A stretch of 64,000 nucleotides of DNA from Nocardia acididurans (GTDB lineage Bacteria > Actinomycetota > Actinomycetes > Mycobacteriales > Mycobacteriaceae). The position numbers were made by a program, and so were the translations under genes. The stretch lies in the NCBI RefSeq assembly GCF_016741815.1, contig NZ_JAERRJ010000011.1:248001-312000 (forward strand), in the 5' to 3' direction. Under the pieces are notes generated by a model. The model ran no database searches, was not told where the DNA came from, and saw only the letters and a program-made list of their open reading frames with translations. Shown piece by piece: positions 42,391-54,200 of this stretch. Position 1 is the stretch's first letter, and each line of letters opens with the position of its first letter.

Positions 42391-43050
42391 TCAGGCCAGG
42401 CCGTGCCGTCGCGCGTATTCGACCGCCGCCGCGCGGTCGCGGGAGGAGGTCTTGGCGAAGATCCGGTTGATGTGGGTCTTGACCGTATTCGCGCTCAGGA
42501 ACAGTGATTTGCAGATCTCGGCATTGGTCATACCGCGGGCGACCAGGGACAGGATCTCGGCTTCGCGCCGGGTCAGGCCGTCGGGCAGCCGGGGCGCTTC
42601 CGGGATGCCGCGGGCCGCCGCCAGCAGGGTGTCCTGCACCTGCGGGTCCATCACCGCCAGACCGCTCACCGCGGAGTGCAGGGCGCGGGCGATGCCGGCC
42701 CGGTCGGCGTCCTTGGTGAGGAAGCTGCGGGCGCCGGCGCGCAGTGCGGCCAATACCGAGGCGTCGTCGGCGTAAGTCGACAGGATGACCACGACGACGT
42801 CGGGGTAGTCGACGGCCATGCGCGTGGCCGTCTCGATGCCGTCGAGGACCGGCATGCGCAGGTCCAGCAGGACCGCGTCCGGATTGTGCTCGGCGACCCG
42901 TTCCAGGGCCTGCTGGCCGTCGGCGGCGGTGGCCACCACGTCGATATCGGGCAGCACGTTGAGCATGAGCGCCAGACCTTCGCGCACGCTGGCCTGGTCG
43001 TCGGCGACCACGATGCGCAGCGGCTGGTCGGCGCTGGTTCCCGAATTCAC
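42391..43050 (-). CDS. NarL/FixJ-type response regulator
   Basis: A 219-residue response regulator. The receiver has the acidic pair ADDQ (Asp17, Asp18), phosphoacceptor Asp63 in VLLDLRMPVLDG and the conserved Lys in LTKDADR. The C-terminal LuxR helix-turn-helix reads LTRREAEILSLVARGMTNAEICKSLFLS and NTVKTHINRIFAKTSSRDR in two parts. Its gene lies 147 bp after the histidine kinase on the same strand. GGGGTGA repeats lie in that gap and again upstream of the kinase and NRPS locus, which makes them candidate binding sites. Confidence 0.93.
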   Translation of the reverse strand: MNSGTSADQPLRIVVADDQASVREGLALMLNVLPDIDVVATAADGQQALERVAEHNPDAVLLDLRMPVLDGIETATRMAVDYPDVVVVILSTYADDASVLAALRAGARSFLTKDADRAGIARALHSAVSGLAVMDPQVQDTLLAAARGIPEAPRLPDGLTRREAEILSLVARGMTNAEICKSLFLSANTVKTHINRIFAKTSSRDRAAAVEYARRHGLA

Positions 43051-43197
43051 GCGAGGGTCACCACAGGGATCTGGTCGGTCTGGACATTCGAGTTCACTGG
43101 TGCCTCCCCTTCCTGCACAGTGTGACGAGCTATAGCGGCTACCGTGGTCTCGGAGGCGGGCCAGTGTAGCAATTGAGTGATCGGCGGGGTGATGTCA

Positions 43198-43998
43198 TCA
43201 CCGTGATGGGGTGATTTCCCCGGTGGGTGCGGTGGAGTGCGGGGTGGACGGCACGCGGGCGGTGACGACCCAGCGGTCTCCGTCGGCGCCGGCGGTGACC
43301 GAACCCTCGAGCGGGAGCAGCCGCTCGCGCATGCCCAGCAGGCCGTAGCCGCCGTCCACGTCGCGGTAGTAGCGGTCGGGCTCGCCGTGGCCCAGTGGAT
43401 TGGCGATGCTGACCACGACCTCGTCGAGGCGATAGCTCAGCACGACGCTGACCGGTTGGCCGGGTGCGTGTTTGGCCGCGTTCAGCAGGGCTTCGCCGAC
43501 CACGCGCAGCAGGGCCTGAGAGGTTTCCGGCGGCAGCCAGTCCGGTTCGTCCTCGATGGTGAGGCTGGCCCGAGCCTGCAGACTGCGTCGATGCCGGTCC
43601 ACCAGGGCGGCCAGTTGCTCGCCGAGGGGCTGCGGGTCGCGACGCAGGGCGTGCACCGCGCGATGCGTCTCGCGCAGGCCCTCCTGGGTGGTGAGCTGCA
43701 GCTCCTCCAGCAACTTCACGGCACTGTCCACGTCGCCGAGATCGGCCAGAACGGTGTGCAGGACCTGCAGCTGAATACCCAGCACTCCCAGCGAACCGGC
43801 CAGTACGTCGTGGATCTCCCGGGAGATGCGGACCCGCTCGGCCAACACTGCCTCTCGCGCCACGGACGCCGACCGGGTGCCCGGCGTCTGCGTGGTCGGG
43901 TCGGCGCCGCCGGCCACCCGCGCGGTGCCCTGGCCGTCGCAGTGCGCGCGCGGTTCGGGTGCCGGACGCGTTGAAGTCGGCATGTCGACAGAGTGCAT
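43198..43998 (-). CDS. soluble histidine kinase of the HisKA_3 type
   Basis: A 266-residue kinase. The phosphoacceptor is His63 in RISREIHDVLAGSLGVLG, followed by the dimerisation helices and a HATPase_c domain with the N-box VVGEALLNAAKHAPG and G-box GGYGLLGMRERLLPLEG. There is no membrane segment and no recognisable sensor domain; the first 45 residues are polar and low-complexity (with two Cys-poor Pro/Thr stretches). It must receive its signal from the cytoplasm or a partner. It is paired with the NarL-type regulator downstream and divergent from the cutinase-like/NRPS locus. Confidence 0.9.
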   Translation of the reverse strand: MHSVDMPTSTRPAPEPRAHCDGQGTARVAGGADPTTQTPGTRSASVAREAVLAERVRISREIHDVLAGSLGVLGIQLQVLHTVLADLGDVDSAVKLLEELQLTTQEGLRETHRAVHALRRDPQPLGEQLAALVDRHRRSLQARASLTIEDEPDWLPPETSQALLRVVGEALLNAAKHAPGQPVSVVLSYRLDEVVVSIANPLGHGEPDRYYRDVDGGYGLLGMRERLLPLEGSVTAGADGDRWVVTARVPSTPHSTAPTGEITPSR

Positions 43999-44360
43999 GC
44001 CCCTATTTAAACACCAATAGGATCGGTTCCGCGTCGGCGCAGATCAGCCGGACAGAGTGGCAAAAGCCATAGCGCTCACCGATACTCGGGCGCAGCTGTG
44101 CAGGTGTCTCACATGCGCCATTTATCGTCCGGACCGACCGTAACGTTTGTGCACTCGTCGCCGATGTCCATCGATACCGCGATTCTGACTGGGGATCCGG
44201 GGTGAGGTCGTCACCCGTCCGGGGTGATTCGTTCCTCACCCCGGATCGCTGCTGTCGGGACTCCTACGACACCGCTCACCCCGTACGGCGACGCAATCAC
44301 CCCGGGTACTGAGGCATCGTCATTCCGTACGTTCGAGAACTGTGACCGAAAGGTGGGCCG
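43999..44360. promoter_or_regulatory. divergent promoter region with GGGGTGA repeats
   Basis: This 362-bp gap separates the histidine kinase from the cutinase-like gene and NRPS. It holds CCGGGGTGA at 44197-44205 and 44219-44227 (22 bp apart) and the inverted form TCACCCCGG at 44236-44244 and 44297-44305. The outer copies also form a perfect 14-bp inverted repeat (44194-44207 with 44234-44247). Two further GGGGTGA copies, again 22 bp apart (43186 and 43208), lie before the response-regulator gene. No gene is seen in the gap. Confidence 0.5.
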
Positions 44361-45104
44361 GTGTTTCATGCCGAGGCAGACGTACCGGCCGCCGGCCTGG
44401 GGCAGCCGGTGATCGATGTACTGATCCTCGGGGCCAGTTGGGCGACCGCGCAGCATCCGGTTGTCGACGCGTTCACCGGGGCACTGGATCCGGCTCGGTT
44501 CAGCCCGCGCGTGCTGTCCTACTCCGCCCCCGGCGGCGGCCGCTCGGCCCTGCTCGACGAGCTGCGCCGCGGTTCCGGTCCGGTGGTGCTGGCGGGCTAC
44601 GCGCAGGGCGCGGCCATCGTCGGCGATCTCGCCGCGGCGGCGTCGGCCGACCCGCGGTGGCGGGCCCGGATCGCCGGGTGCGCGCTCATCTCCGATCCGC
44701 TGCGTCCGGCCGGCGTCGCGATCGGGGCCGATCCCGGCGGCTACGGCATGCTCGGCGAGCGCCGGATCGACGGGGTGCCGGCCTACTGGTCCGCGGCGCA
44801 CGGCGATCTGACCACCGCGCTGTGCGCCGACAGCGCACTGCGTTCCATCGCGGAGGTGTGCGAATACGCCGACCTCGCGAGCGTGGAGGAGATGGTCGAC
44901 TGGGGCCGGCGGATGGTCGACGCGGACATCCGCGACCAGCTGCGCTGCTACCCCTTCGGGCTGCGGTCCTGGAACGCGCGCGGCGCGGAGCTGAGCCGGC
45001 TCAGCGCCTATCTCTTCACCAGACAGTATGTCGACGAGTATCTCGTCGAGGGCGGTGCGGTTTCGTTGGCGGAGGTGCTCAATCGTGAGCTGACAATCTG
45101 CTGA
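44361..45104 (+). CDS. cutinase/PE-PPE-like alpha/beta-hydrolase fold protein, nucleophile serine replaced
   Basis: A 247-residue protein with a GTG start behind GAAAGG. The fold resembles cutinase/LysB/PE-PPE-domain esterases: VIDVLILGASWATAQHP, FSPRVLSYSAPGGG, VVLAGYAQGAAIVGDLA, CALISDPLRP and a C-terminal helix pair. The nucleophile elbow is normally GYSQGA; here it is GYAQGA with Ala81, so a Ser-His-Asp triad is not formed at the expected place. Four cysteines are present but no signal peptide is visible. It is the last gene before the NRPS, in the same direction with a 129-bp gap, so a product-related or regulatory role is possible. Confidence 0.65.
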   Translation: MFHAEADVPAAGLGQPVIDVLILGASWATAQHPVVDAFTGALDPARFSPRVLSYSAPGGGRSALLDELRRGSGPVVLAGYAQGAAIVGDLAAAASADPRWRARIAGCALISDPLRPAGVAIGADPGGYGMLGERRIDGVPAYWSAAHGDLTTALCADSALRSIAEVCEYADLASVEEMVDWGRRMVDADIRDQLRCYPFGLRSWNARGAELSRLSAYLFTRQYVDEYLVEGGAVSLAEVLNRELTIC

Positions 45105-45233
45105 CGAATTATCCGCATTGGTTTTTGAGATCGAAGTAGCCCGCCCGCCGGGCGCCGCGCCGCGACCGGCGCGCCCCGGCGCCGGCGTGGCAGGACGCAG
45201 TGCTCCCGCGGCGCTGCAGAAGTGAGGTTACGG

Positions 45234-48200
45234 GTGGATCGGCTGGACTTCGGCGGTAACGACGAGACGGCGGGCAACGTCGCACCGACGACAGGGGAGC
45301 TGTTCCCGCTCTCACCGGCGCAGCTCGGCATCTGGTACGCCCAGCACCTGGATCCGGCCACGCCGATCAATATCGCCCAGTACGTCGATCTGCGCGGTGA
45401 GCTGGATCGTGCCGCCCTGCGGCAGGCCAGTATCGACGCCTCGGTGGAGATGGGCTCGGGCTTCCTGGTCATCACCGAACGTGACGGCGAGCCGATGCAG
45501 TACGTCGACACGACCATTCAGGATCGCGACGATGTGCTCTACCTCGATCTGCGCGAGGAGGCCGACCCCGAGGCGGCCGCGCAGGAGTGGATGCGCGCCG
45601 AGTGGAATCAGCCGCTGGATCTGCTGACCGACCGACTGGTTCGGATCGCGACCCTGCAGCTGGCCGAGGACCGCTGGTTCTGGTACCTGCGCGCCCACCA
45701 CATCGTGCTCGACGGCTTCGGCGCGGGCACCTTCGTCAACCGCATCACCGAGCTCTACACCGCCGCGGTGTCCGGCGCCGAGGCCCCGGCGTTCAAACCG
45801 GCCGGGCTGCCCGAACTGGTCAAGGCCGAGTACGACTACCGCGAGACCAGCCGGTTCCAGGCCGACGAGAAGTACTGGACCGAACAGGTCGCCGGACTCG
45901 AGGGTTCGGGCAACACCCTGTCCGCGCGTTCCACCTCGGCCGGGCTGCTGCACCTGACGCAGAGCGCCGCGCTCTCGCCGGATCAGGCCGACCTGCTGGA
46001 ATCGGCTGGCACACGCCATGATTCGACTCCGGCGGTGCTGCTGCTCGCGGCCGTGGCCGGTTACCTGGCGCAGTGGACCGGCACCCAGGACGTCACCCTG
46101 AGCCTGCCGGTGACCGCGCGCACCACGGTCGGCATGCGCCGCGCGGGCAGCGTGGCCTCCAATATCGTGCCGCTGCGCCTGACCGTGAACCCCGAGACCA
46201 CCGTCGAAGCACTGCTGAAGGATGTCACCGTCGCGGTGTCGGGCGCGCTGCGCCACCAGCGCTACCGGCACGAGGACATCCGCCGGGTGGCGGCGGGCGA
46301 CGCCGGGACGGCCAATATCGACGCGGGCTACTTCGGCCCGCTGGTCAACATCATGCTGTTCCACGACGAGCTCACCCTCGGCCCGGCCACCGGCCACATG
46401 CATGTGCTGGCGACGGGCGCGATCGCGGATCTGGCGTTCAACTTCTACCGCTCGCAGGGCGGCGCGCGGACGCACGTCGATCTGCAGACCAACCCGGACA
46501 ACTACACCGAGGACGAGACGGCCCGCCACCACGCGCGCTTCCTCGAGTTCTTCGACCGCTTCCTGGCCGCCGCGGCCGAGCAGCCGGTGTGGGAGCTGCC
46601 GATCACCGGAGCCGAGGAACTGCGGCGAACCCTGGTGCGCTGGAACGAGTCCGCGCACGAGGTGCCCGATGTCACGCTGACCGCGCTGCTCGACGCGCAG
46701 ATCGCTGCCACGCCGGAACGCGTCGCCGTCGAGTCCGATGCCGGAACGCTCACCTACGCCGAGCTGGGTGACCGGGCCAACCGGCTCGCCCGGCACCTGA
46801 TCGAGGCCGGAGTCGGTCCGGAATCGCTTGTCGGACTTGCCATTCCGCGATCGATCGAGCTCGTGGTCGCCATGCAGGCCATCCTGCGGTCGGGTGGTGC
46901 GTACGTGCCGATCGACCCGGACCAGCCGGCCGATCGCAATGCCTACATCCTCGAGGCCAGCGCGCCGGTACTGGTGCTCAGTGTCTCCGACGCCCGGATG
47001 GAACTGCCGGAGGGGATGCGGCGCGACGACGTCGATGTCCTGGACCTGTCGGCGTACTCCGCCGAGCCGGTGACCGACGCGGATCGGCGTGCCCCGCTGC
47101 GCACGTCGAATACCGCCTACGTCATCTTCACCTCCGGTTCCACCGGCCGGCCCAAGGGCGTGGCGGTCACCCACCACGCCATCGTCAACCAGCAGCTGTG
47201 GATGCTGGACGAGTACGGGGTCACCGCGGACGACGTCTACCTGCAGAAGGCCGCGACCACGTTCGACGTGGCGCAGTGGGGCTACGCCATGCCGCTGCTG
47301 GTGGGCGGAAAGATGGTCGTGCTCGGCCCGGACGGGCACCGCGATCCGCTGTTCGTCGCCGAGCAGATCCAGCGCTACCGGGTCACCCTCACCGACTTCG
47401 TGCCGTCCATGCTGACCATGTTCGTCACCAGCGCGAGCGCCGAGCAATGTGCCACGCTGCGTGCGGTTTTCGTGATCGGCGAGGCACTGCCGCCGGAGAC
47501 CTGCGCCGCGTTCCGGAGCATCTCCACCGCCGGGCTGCACAACCTCTACGGCCCCACCGAGGCCGCGGTGTCGGTGACCTACTGGGAGGCCACCGCCGCC
47601 GACACCACCACCGTGCCGATCGGCGTTCCGGAATGGAATGTCGAAGTCTACGTGCTGGATTCGCGGCTGCGTCCGGCCGCGATCGGCGCCGCGGGTGAGT
47701 TGTACCTGGGCGGAAGGCAATTGGCCCGCTGCTACCGCGGCCGCCCCGATCTGACCTCGGATCGCTTCGTGGCCAACCCCTTCCAGCCGGGCGAGCGCAT
47801 GTACCGCACCGGTGACCTGGTGCGCTGGGCCGAGCGTCCGGCCGGCGCCGCGCCGCATCCGAGCTCCGGGCGTCCGGTCGGCGTCGAGCCGGTCGGCGTG
47901 CTGGAGTACCTGGGCCGCACCGACTTCCAGGTGAAGTTCCGCGGCCAGCGCATCGAGCTCGGTGAGATCGAGTCGGTGCTGCTCGCCCATCCGTCGATCA
48001 GCCAGACCGTGGTGCTGGTCGCCGATACCGCCACCGGTCAGCAGCTGGTGGCCTATGTCGTTCCCGCGCCGGGATTCGTGGTCGATCCGGTGGAGACGAC
48101 CCGTTTCGCCGGAACCCAGCTGTCGTCCTACATGGTGCCCGCGTCGATCATGGTGCTGGATGCCTTCCCGCTCAACGCCTCCGGGAAGCTGGATCGCAAG

Positions 48201-51200
48201 GCGCTGCCGCAGCCGGTGTTCACCGCGCGGACCGCCGACTACCGCGCGCCGCGCAATCACGCCGAGGAGATCGTCGCCGGCGCGTTCGCCGATGTGCTGG
48301 CCCAGGATCTGGTCGGCATCGACGACAACTTCTTCGAGCTCGGCGGCAACTCGCTGGTCGCCACCCAGGTGATGGCGCGGGTGTCCGCGGCCTTCGGGGT
48401 GCGGCTCGGGGTGCGCGTGCTGTTCGAGGCGCCGACCGTGGCGGGTATCGCCGCGCGGCTCGAGACCGCCGCGCCGGCCGATGCCGCGCCGCTGGTGGCT
48501 CGTGAACTGCCGGAACAGGTTCCGCTGTCGCCCGCGCAGCAGCGCATGTGGTTCCTCAACCAGTTCGATCCGACCACGCCGGCCTACAACGTGCCGTTCG
48601 CGGTCCGGGTGCAGGGTGCGGTCGATCTCGACGCGTTCGGCGCGGCGCTCACCGATGTGCTGGAGCGGCAGGAGGCGCTGCGCACGGTCTTCCCGCAGTC
48701 CGGTCAGGGTGGCTACCAGCACGTGCTGCCGATGTCCGAGGTCGATCTGGGCATCGAGGTCCAGGCCGTGACCGAGGCCGAGCTGCCCGCTCGACTGCTG
48801 GACTTCGCGCGCGACGGTTTCGACGTGACCCGCGATCTGCCGATCCGGGTGCGGATCTTCCAGGTCGACGGCCGCGAGGAGTACGTGGTCGCGGTCGTGC
48901 TGCACCACATCGCGGTGGACGGTTTCTCCTTCGGGCCGCTGGCCCGCGATATGGCGCAGGCCTACCTGGTGCGGGCCACCGGTCAGGAGCCCAGCTGGAC
49001 GCCGCTGCCGGTGCAGTACCGGGATTACACCCTGTGGCAGCGGGAGCTGCTGGGGTCCGAGCAGGATGCCGAGTCGGCCGCCGCGCGCGAAATCGCCTAC
49101 TGGCGTGCGGCATTGGCCGAACTGCCCGATCAGCTGGATCTGCCCACCGACCGGCCGCGGCCGCCGGTGCAGAGCTTCCAGGGCGGCCGGGTCACCGGTG
49201 AGATCCCCGCCGACCTGCATGCCCGGCTGCTGAATGTGTCACGGGCGCAGGGCGCGTCGATGTTCATGGTGCTGCACAGCGCGCTCGCGGTGCTGCTGGC
49301 CCGGCTGTCGGGTACCACCGATATCGCGGTCGGCACCGCGGTGGCGGGTCGTGGCGAGGCGGCGCTGGATGATCTGATCGGCATGTTCGTCAACACGCTG
49401 GTGTTGCGCACGCAGGTCGACGGCTCCCAGTCCTTCGCTGAATTCGTTTCCGGCACAAGGGAAACCGATCTGGCGGCGTTCGCGCACGCGCAGGTGCCGT
49501 TCGAGCGTCTGGTGGAGGTGCTGAACCCGCGCCGGTCGCAGGCCCGGCATCCGCTGTTCCAGGTGATGCTCTCGGTGCAGGACTTCGACCGGGTGAGCGT
49601 CGAGCTGGACGGCCTGACCGTCGAGGCGCAGGAGCTGGCCGTCGAGGTCGCGCAGTTCGATCTGCAGTTCGCGGTCTCCGAGGTGCCCGCCGTGGACTCC
49701 GCCGCCGGTGGCATGTCCCTGGCGCTGACCTACGCCACCGATCTGTTCGACGAGGCGACCGCGACCCAGATCATGCGGCGCTGGCTGCGGGTGCTGACCA
49801 CGATCGCGGCCGACTCCTCGATCGCGGTCGACGATATCGACATCCTCGACGTCGACGAGCACGCCGATCTGATCGCGCGCGCCGGGCTGCCCGCCGAACC
49901 GGTGCGGACGCTGCCGGAACTGCTGGCCGAGGCGGCCGCCGATCCGGAGGCCGTCGCCGTGGTCTTCGACGGCTACAACACCACCTACGGCGAGCTGGAC
50001 GAGCGCTCGAACCGCTTGGCGCGCTTGCTGATCGAGCGCGGCGTCGGCCCCGAGGACCTGGTCGCGGTGGCGGTGCCGCGCTCGGATCTGTCCTACTTCT
50101 CCGAGTGGTCGGTCGCCAAGTCGGGTGCGGCGTTCCTGCCGATCGACCCGAACCTGCCGATGGACCGGCTCACCCACATGGTCACCGACTCCGGCACGCC
50201 GCTGGGCCTGACCGTGTCCGAGGCACGCGAGTACCTGCCGGACGGCGTGGACTGGCTGGTCGTGGACGAACTGGACCTGGACGGGTATTCCGGTGCGGCG
50301 GTGACGGATTCGGAGCGGGTGCGGCCGCTGCATCCCGCGCATCCGGCGTACGCCATCTACACCTCGGGCACCACCGGTGTGCCCAAGGGCGTCGTGGTCA
50401 GCCATATCGGCCTGGCCAACTTCCGGGCCGAGCAGAACGCCCGCTACGGCCTCGACAAGGACACGCGCGCACTGCATTTCGCGTCGCCGAGCTTCGACGC
50501 CTCGATCCTCGAGTTCCTGCTCGCCGCCGGTGGCGGCGGCACGCTGGTGGTGGTCCCGACCGGGGTCTACGGCGGCGCGGAACTGGCCGAGCTGATCCGC
50601 GCCGAGCGGGTCACCCATGCCATCATCACGCCGTCGGTGCTGGCGTCGATGAACGCGGCCACGCTGGCCGGTATGCGGGTGATCATCGCGGGCGGCGAGG
50701 CGGTTTCGGCCGAACTGATCGCCCGCTTCACCGGGGCGGGCACCGAGGAGCGCAAGTTCTTCAACGCCTACGGCCCCACCGAGGCGACCATCGCCACCAA
50801 TGTCAGTGATCCGCTGACCTCCGGTGATCGGGTCACCATCGGTGGTCCCATCCGCGGTATGCGGTCGCTGATCCTGGATTCCCGGCTGCGGCCGGTGCCG
50901 GTGGGTGTGCCGGGTGAGCTGTATCTGTCCGGCATCCAGCTGGCGCGCGGCTATCACGCGCGCGGCGGCCTGACCGCCGAGCGGTTCGTGGCCAATCCGT
51001 ACGCCGACGGCGAGCGCATGTACCGCTCCGGCGACGTGGTGCGCTGGACTCCGGACGGCGCGGTCGAATACGTCGGCCGCTCCGACTTCCAGGTGAAGGT
51101 GCGCGGTTTCCGCATCGAACTCGGGGAGATCGACGCCGCGCTGTCCGCCCACGAATCGGTCGACTTCGCGGTCACCGTGGGCCACAAGAACAAGGTCGGC

Positions 51201-54200
51201 ATCACCTCGCTGGTGGCGTATGTGGTTGCCGCGCAAGGACGTTTCGTCGATGTGGTGGCGCTGACCTCCCATCTGAGCCGTCGGCTGCCCGGGTACATGG
51301 TGCCCTCGTCGATCATGGTGATCGACCAGGTGCCGCTGACCCCGCTCGGCAAGCTGGATCGCCGCGCGCTGCCCGCCCCGGTCTTCGAGGTGCGTGATTT
51401 CCGCGCGCCGACGACGCCGATCGAGGAGATCGTCGCGCAGACCTTCGGCGAGGTGCTCGGCGTCGCCCGCGTCGGCGCCGACGACGACTTCTTCGAACTG
51501 GGCGGCAACTCGCTGATCGCCACCCAGGTCGCCTCCCGCCTGGGCATCGCGCTCGACACCCGGGTGCCGGTGCGCATGCTGTTCGAGGCCAGCACCGTCG
51601 CCGCACTGGCGGCGCGGGTGGAGTCGCACGCCGGTGACGGCGCGCGCAAGGCCCTGGTCGCGCGCGAGCGGCCCGCGACGGTGCCGCTGTCGCTGGCGCA
51701 GCAGCGGATGTGGTTCCTGAACCGCTTCGATTCCGCCAGCTCGGTCGACAACATCCCGATCGCCATCCGGCTCTCGGGTGAGCTCGATGTGGCCGCGCTG
51801 CAGGTGGCGGTCATCGACGTCATCGATCGGCACGAGTCGCTGCGCACCGTCTTCCCGGAGACCGGTGACGGTCCGGTGCAAACGATTCTGGATGCCGCAC
51901 AGATCGTTCCGGACCTGACCCCGGTCCCGGTGACCGAGACGAATATGCTCGAGCATCTGATCGACCTGGCGTCGATGGCCTTCGACGTGACCGGTGAGGT
52001 GCCGCTGCACGCGGCGCTGTTCGAGCTCAGCGAGTCCGAGTACGTGCTCGGCATGGTGGTGCATCACATCTCGGCGGACGGCTGGTCGATGGCCGCGCTG
52101 GCGCGCGATGTCATGACGGCCTACGCCGCCCGGACCACGTGGGAGCAGCCGGCCTGGGTGCCGCTGCCGGTGCAGTACGCCGATTACGCGCTGTGGCAGC
52201 GCGAGGTCCTCGGTTCCGAGGACGATCCGGAGTCGTTGATCTCCAGTCAGATTCGCTACTGGCAGCGGCAATTGGCCGAACTGCCCGACGAACTGGTGCT
52301 GCCCGCGGACCGGCCGCGCCCGATGGTTTCCTCCTATCACGGCGCCGTGCACCGGTTCGTGATCTCCGCTGAACTCCAGCGGCAGCTGATCGATCTGGGC
52401 CGTGCGCACAACGCGTCGCTGTTCATGGTGCTGCACAGTGCGCTGGTGGTGACGCTGGCGGGATTGTCGGGCACCGATGACATCGCCGTCGGCACCCCGG
52501 TGGCCGGTCGCGGTGAGGCGGCGCTCGACGATCTGATCGGCATGTTCGTCAACACCCTGGTGCTGCGGACGCGCATCAGCAGCGAACTCGGTGTCGCCGA
52601 GCTGCTCGCCGCGGTCCGCGATGCCGATCTCGCGGCGTTCGCACACAGCGACGTGCCGTTCGAGCGCCTGGTCGACGTGCTCGCGCCCGAGCGCTCCATG
52701 AGCCGCAATCCGCTGTTCCAGGTGATGCTGGCCCTGCAGAACCTGCCCGAGACCACCTTCGAGCTTCCGGGACTGCATGTTTCGGGTGTCGAATACGAGA
52801 ACGCCACCGAGAAGTTCGACCTGTCGCTGACCGTCGGCGAGGTCTCGGTCGCCGGCGCCGAGCCGGGTGCGTCCGGTCTGGCAGCCGAATTCTCCTACGC
52901 GACAGATCTTTTCGACGCGGCGACGGTGGAGGGCTTCGCGGACCGGTATCTGCGGGTGCTGGCGTCGATCGCCGCCGACCCGCACCTGCGGGTGCGTGAC
53001 ATCGATCTGCTCGGGGACCGCGAGCGGGCGCTGGTGCTGCGCGAGTGGAACCGCACCGAGCACCCGGTGCCGGATGCGGTGAGCGTGCTGGAGCTGTTCG
53101 AGGCCCAGGTGCGATCGCGGCCGGATGCCGTGGCGCTGATCGCGGATCCGGGCGACGGCGCGATTCAGCAGCTGACCTACGCGGAGTTCTCCGCGCGGGT
53201 GAACCGGCTGGCGCGCGCGCTCATCGCCGCAGGCGTGGGGCCCGAGACCCTGGTGGCCGTCGGTATCCGCCGGTCGGTCGACACCCTGGTCGCGATCTAC
53301 GCGGTGCTGGCCGCCGGCGGTGGATATGTGCCGGTGGATCCGGATCACCCTGCCGAGCGCATCGCCCACGTGCTCGAGACCGCACGGCCGGTGTGCGTGC
53401 TGACGACCCGTCGTGACGAGGCCGTTTCGGGCATCGGCGGGGGAGCGGCCGGTGTGGCGCCGGTGCTCTGCGTCGACGAGCTCGATCTCGCGGGTCATTC
53501 CGATGCGCCGGTGACCGACGCGGACCGGCGGGCGCCGTTGCTGGCGGGCAACACCGCCTACGTGATCTACACCTCCGGCTCGACCGGCCGTCCGAAGGGT
53601 GTGGCCATCGGTCACACCGCGATGATGAACCAGATGAGCTGGATGATCGGCGAATACGCGATCAGCGACGCCGATGTGATGCTGCAGAAGACGGCGCTGA
53701 CCTTCGACCCGTCGGTGTGGGAGATGTTCGTTCCCTTGATGATCGGCGCGCGACTGATCATTCCCGCGCCCGACGGTCATCGCGATCCGAAGCATCAGGC
53801 GGAACTGATCGGGCGGTACGGGGTCACCCTGCTGGACGTGGTCCCGTCGCTGTTGTCGGTCTTCGCCGACCTCTCCTCGCGGGCGGAATGCCGTTCGCTG
53901 CGAGCGGTTTTCCCGGGCGGTGAAGCTCTGCCGCCGACGACGGTGGCCGCATTCCGCCGAGTGTCGGACGCGGTGGTGTACAACACCTACGGACCCACCG
54001 AATTCACCATCATCGCGACCTCACATCAGGTGGGCGAGCAGCCTGCGGGTTCGGTGCCGATCGGTGGCCCGGTGTGGAACTCCCGTGCGTACGTGCTGGA
54101 TTCGCGGCTGCGGCCGGTGCCGGTGGGTGTGCGTGGCGAGTTGTATCTGGCGGGTTCCCAGTTGGCGCGCGGCTATCAGGGCCGCCCGGATCTGACGGCG

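Noticed and set aside
46680..48190. Assignment of A1 as serine-activating because it shares DVW and L-V with A5
   Set aside because: The key position 278 is Asp instead of His and 331 is Ser instead of Asp, so the pocket differs; left unassigned.
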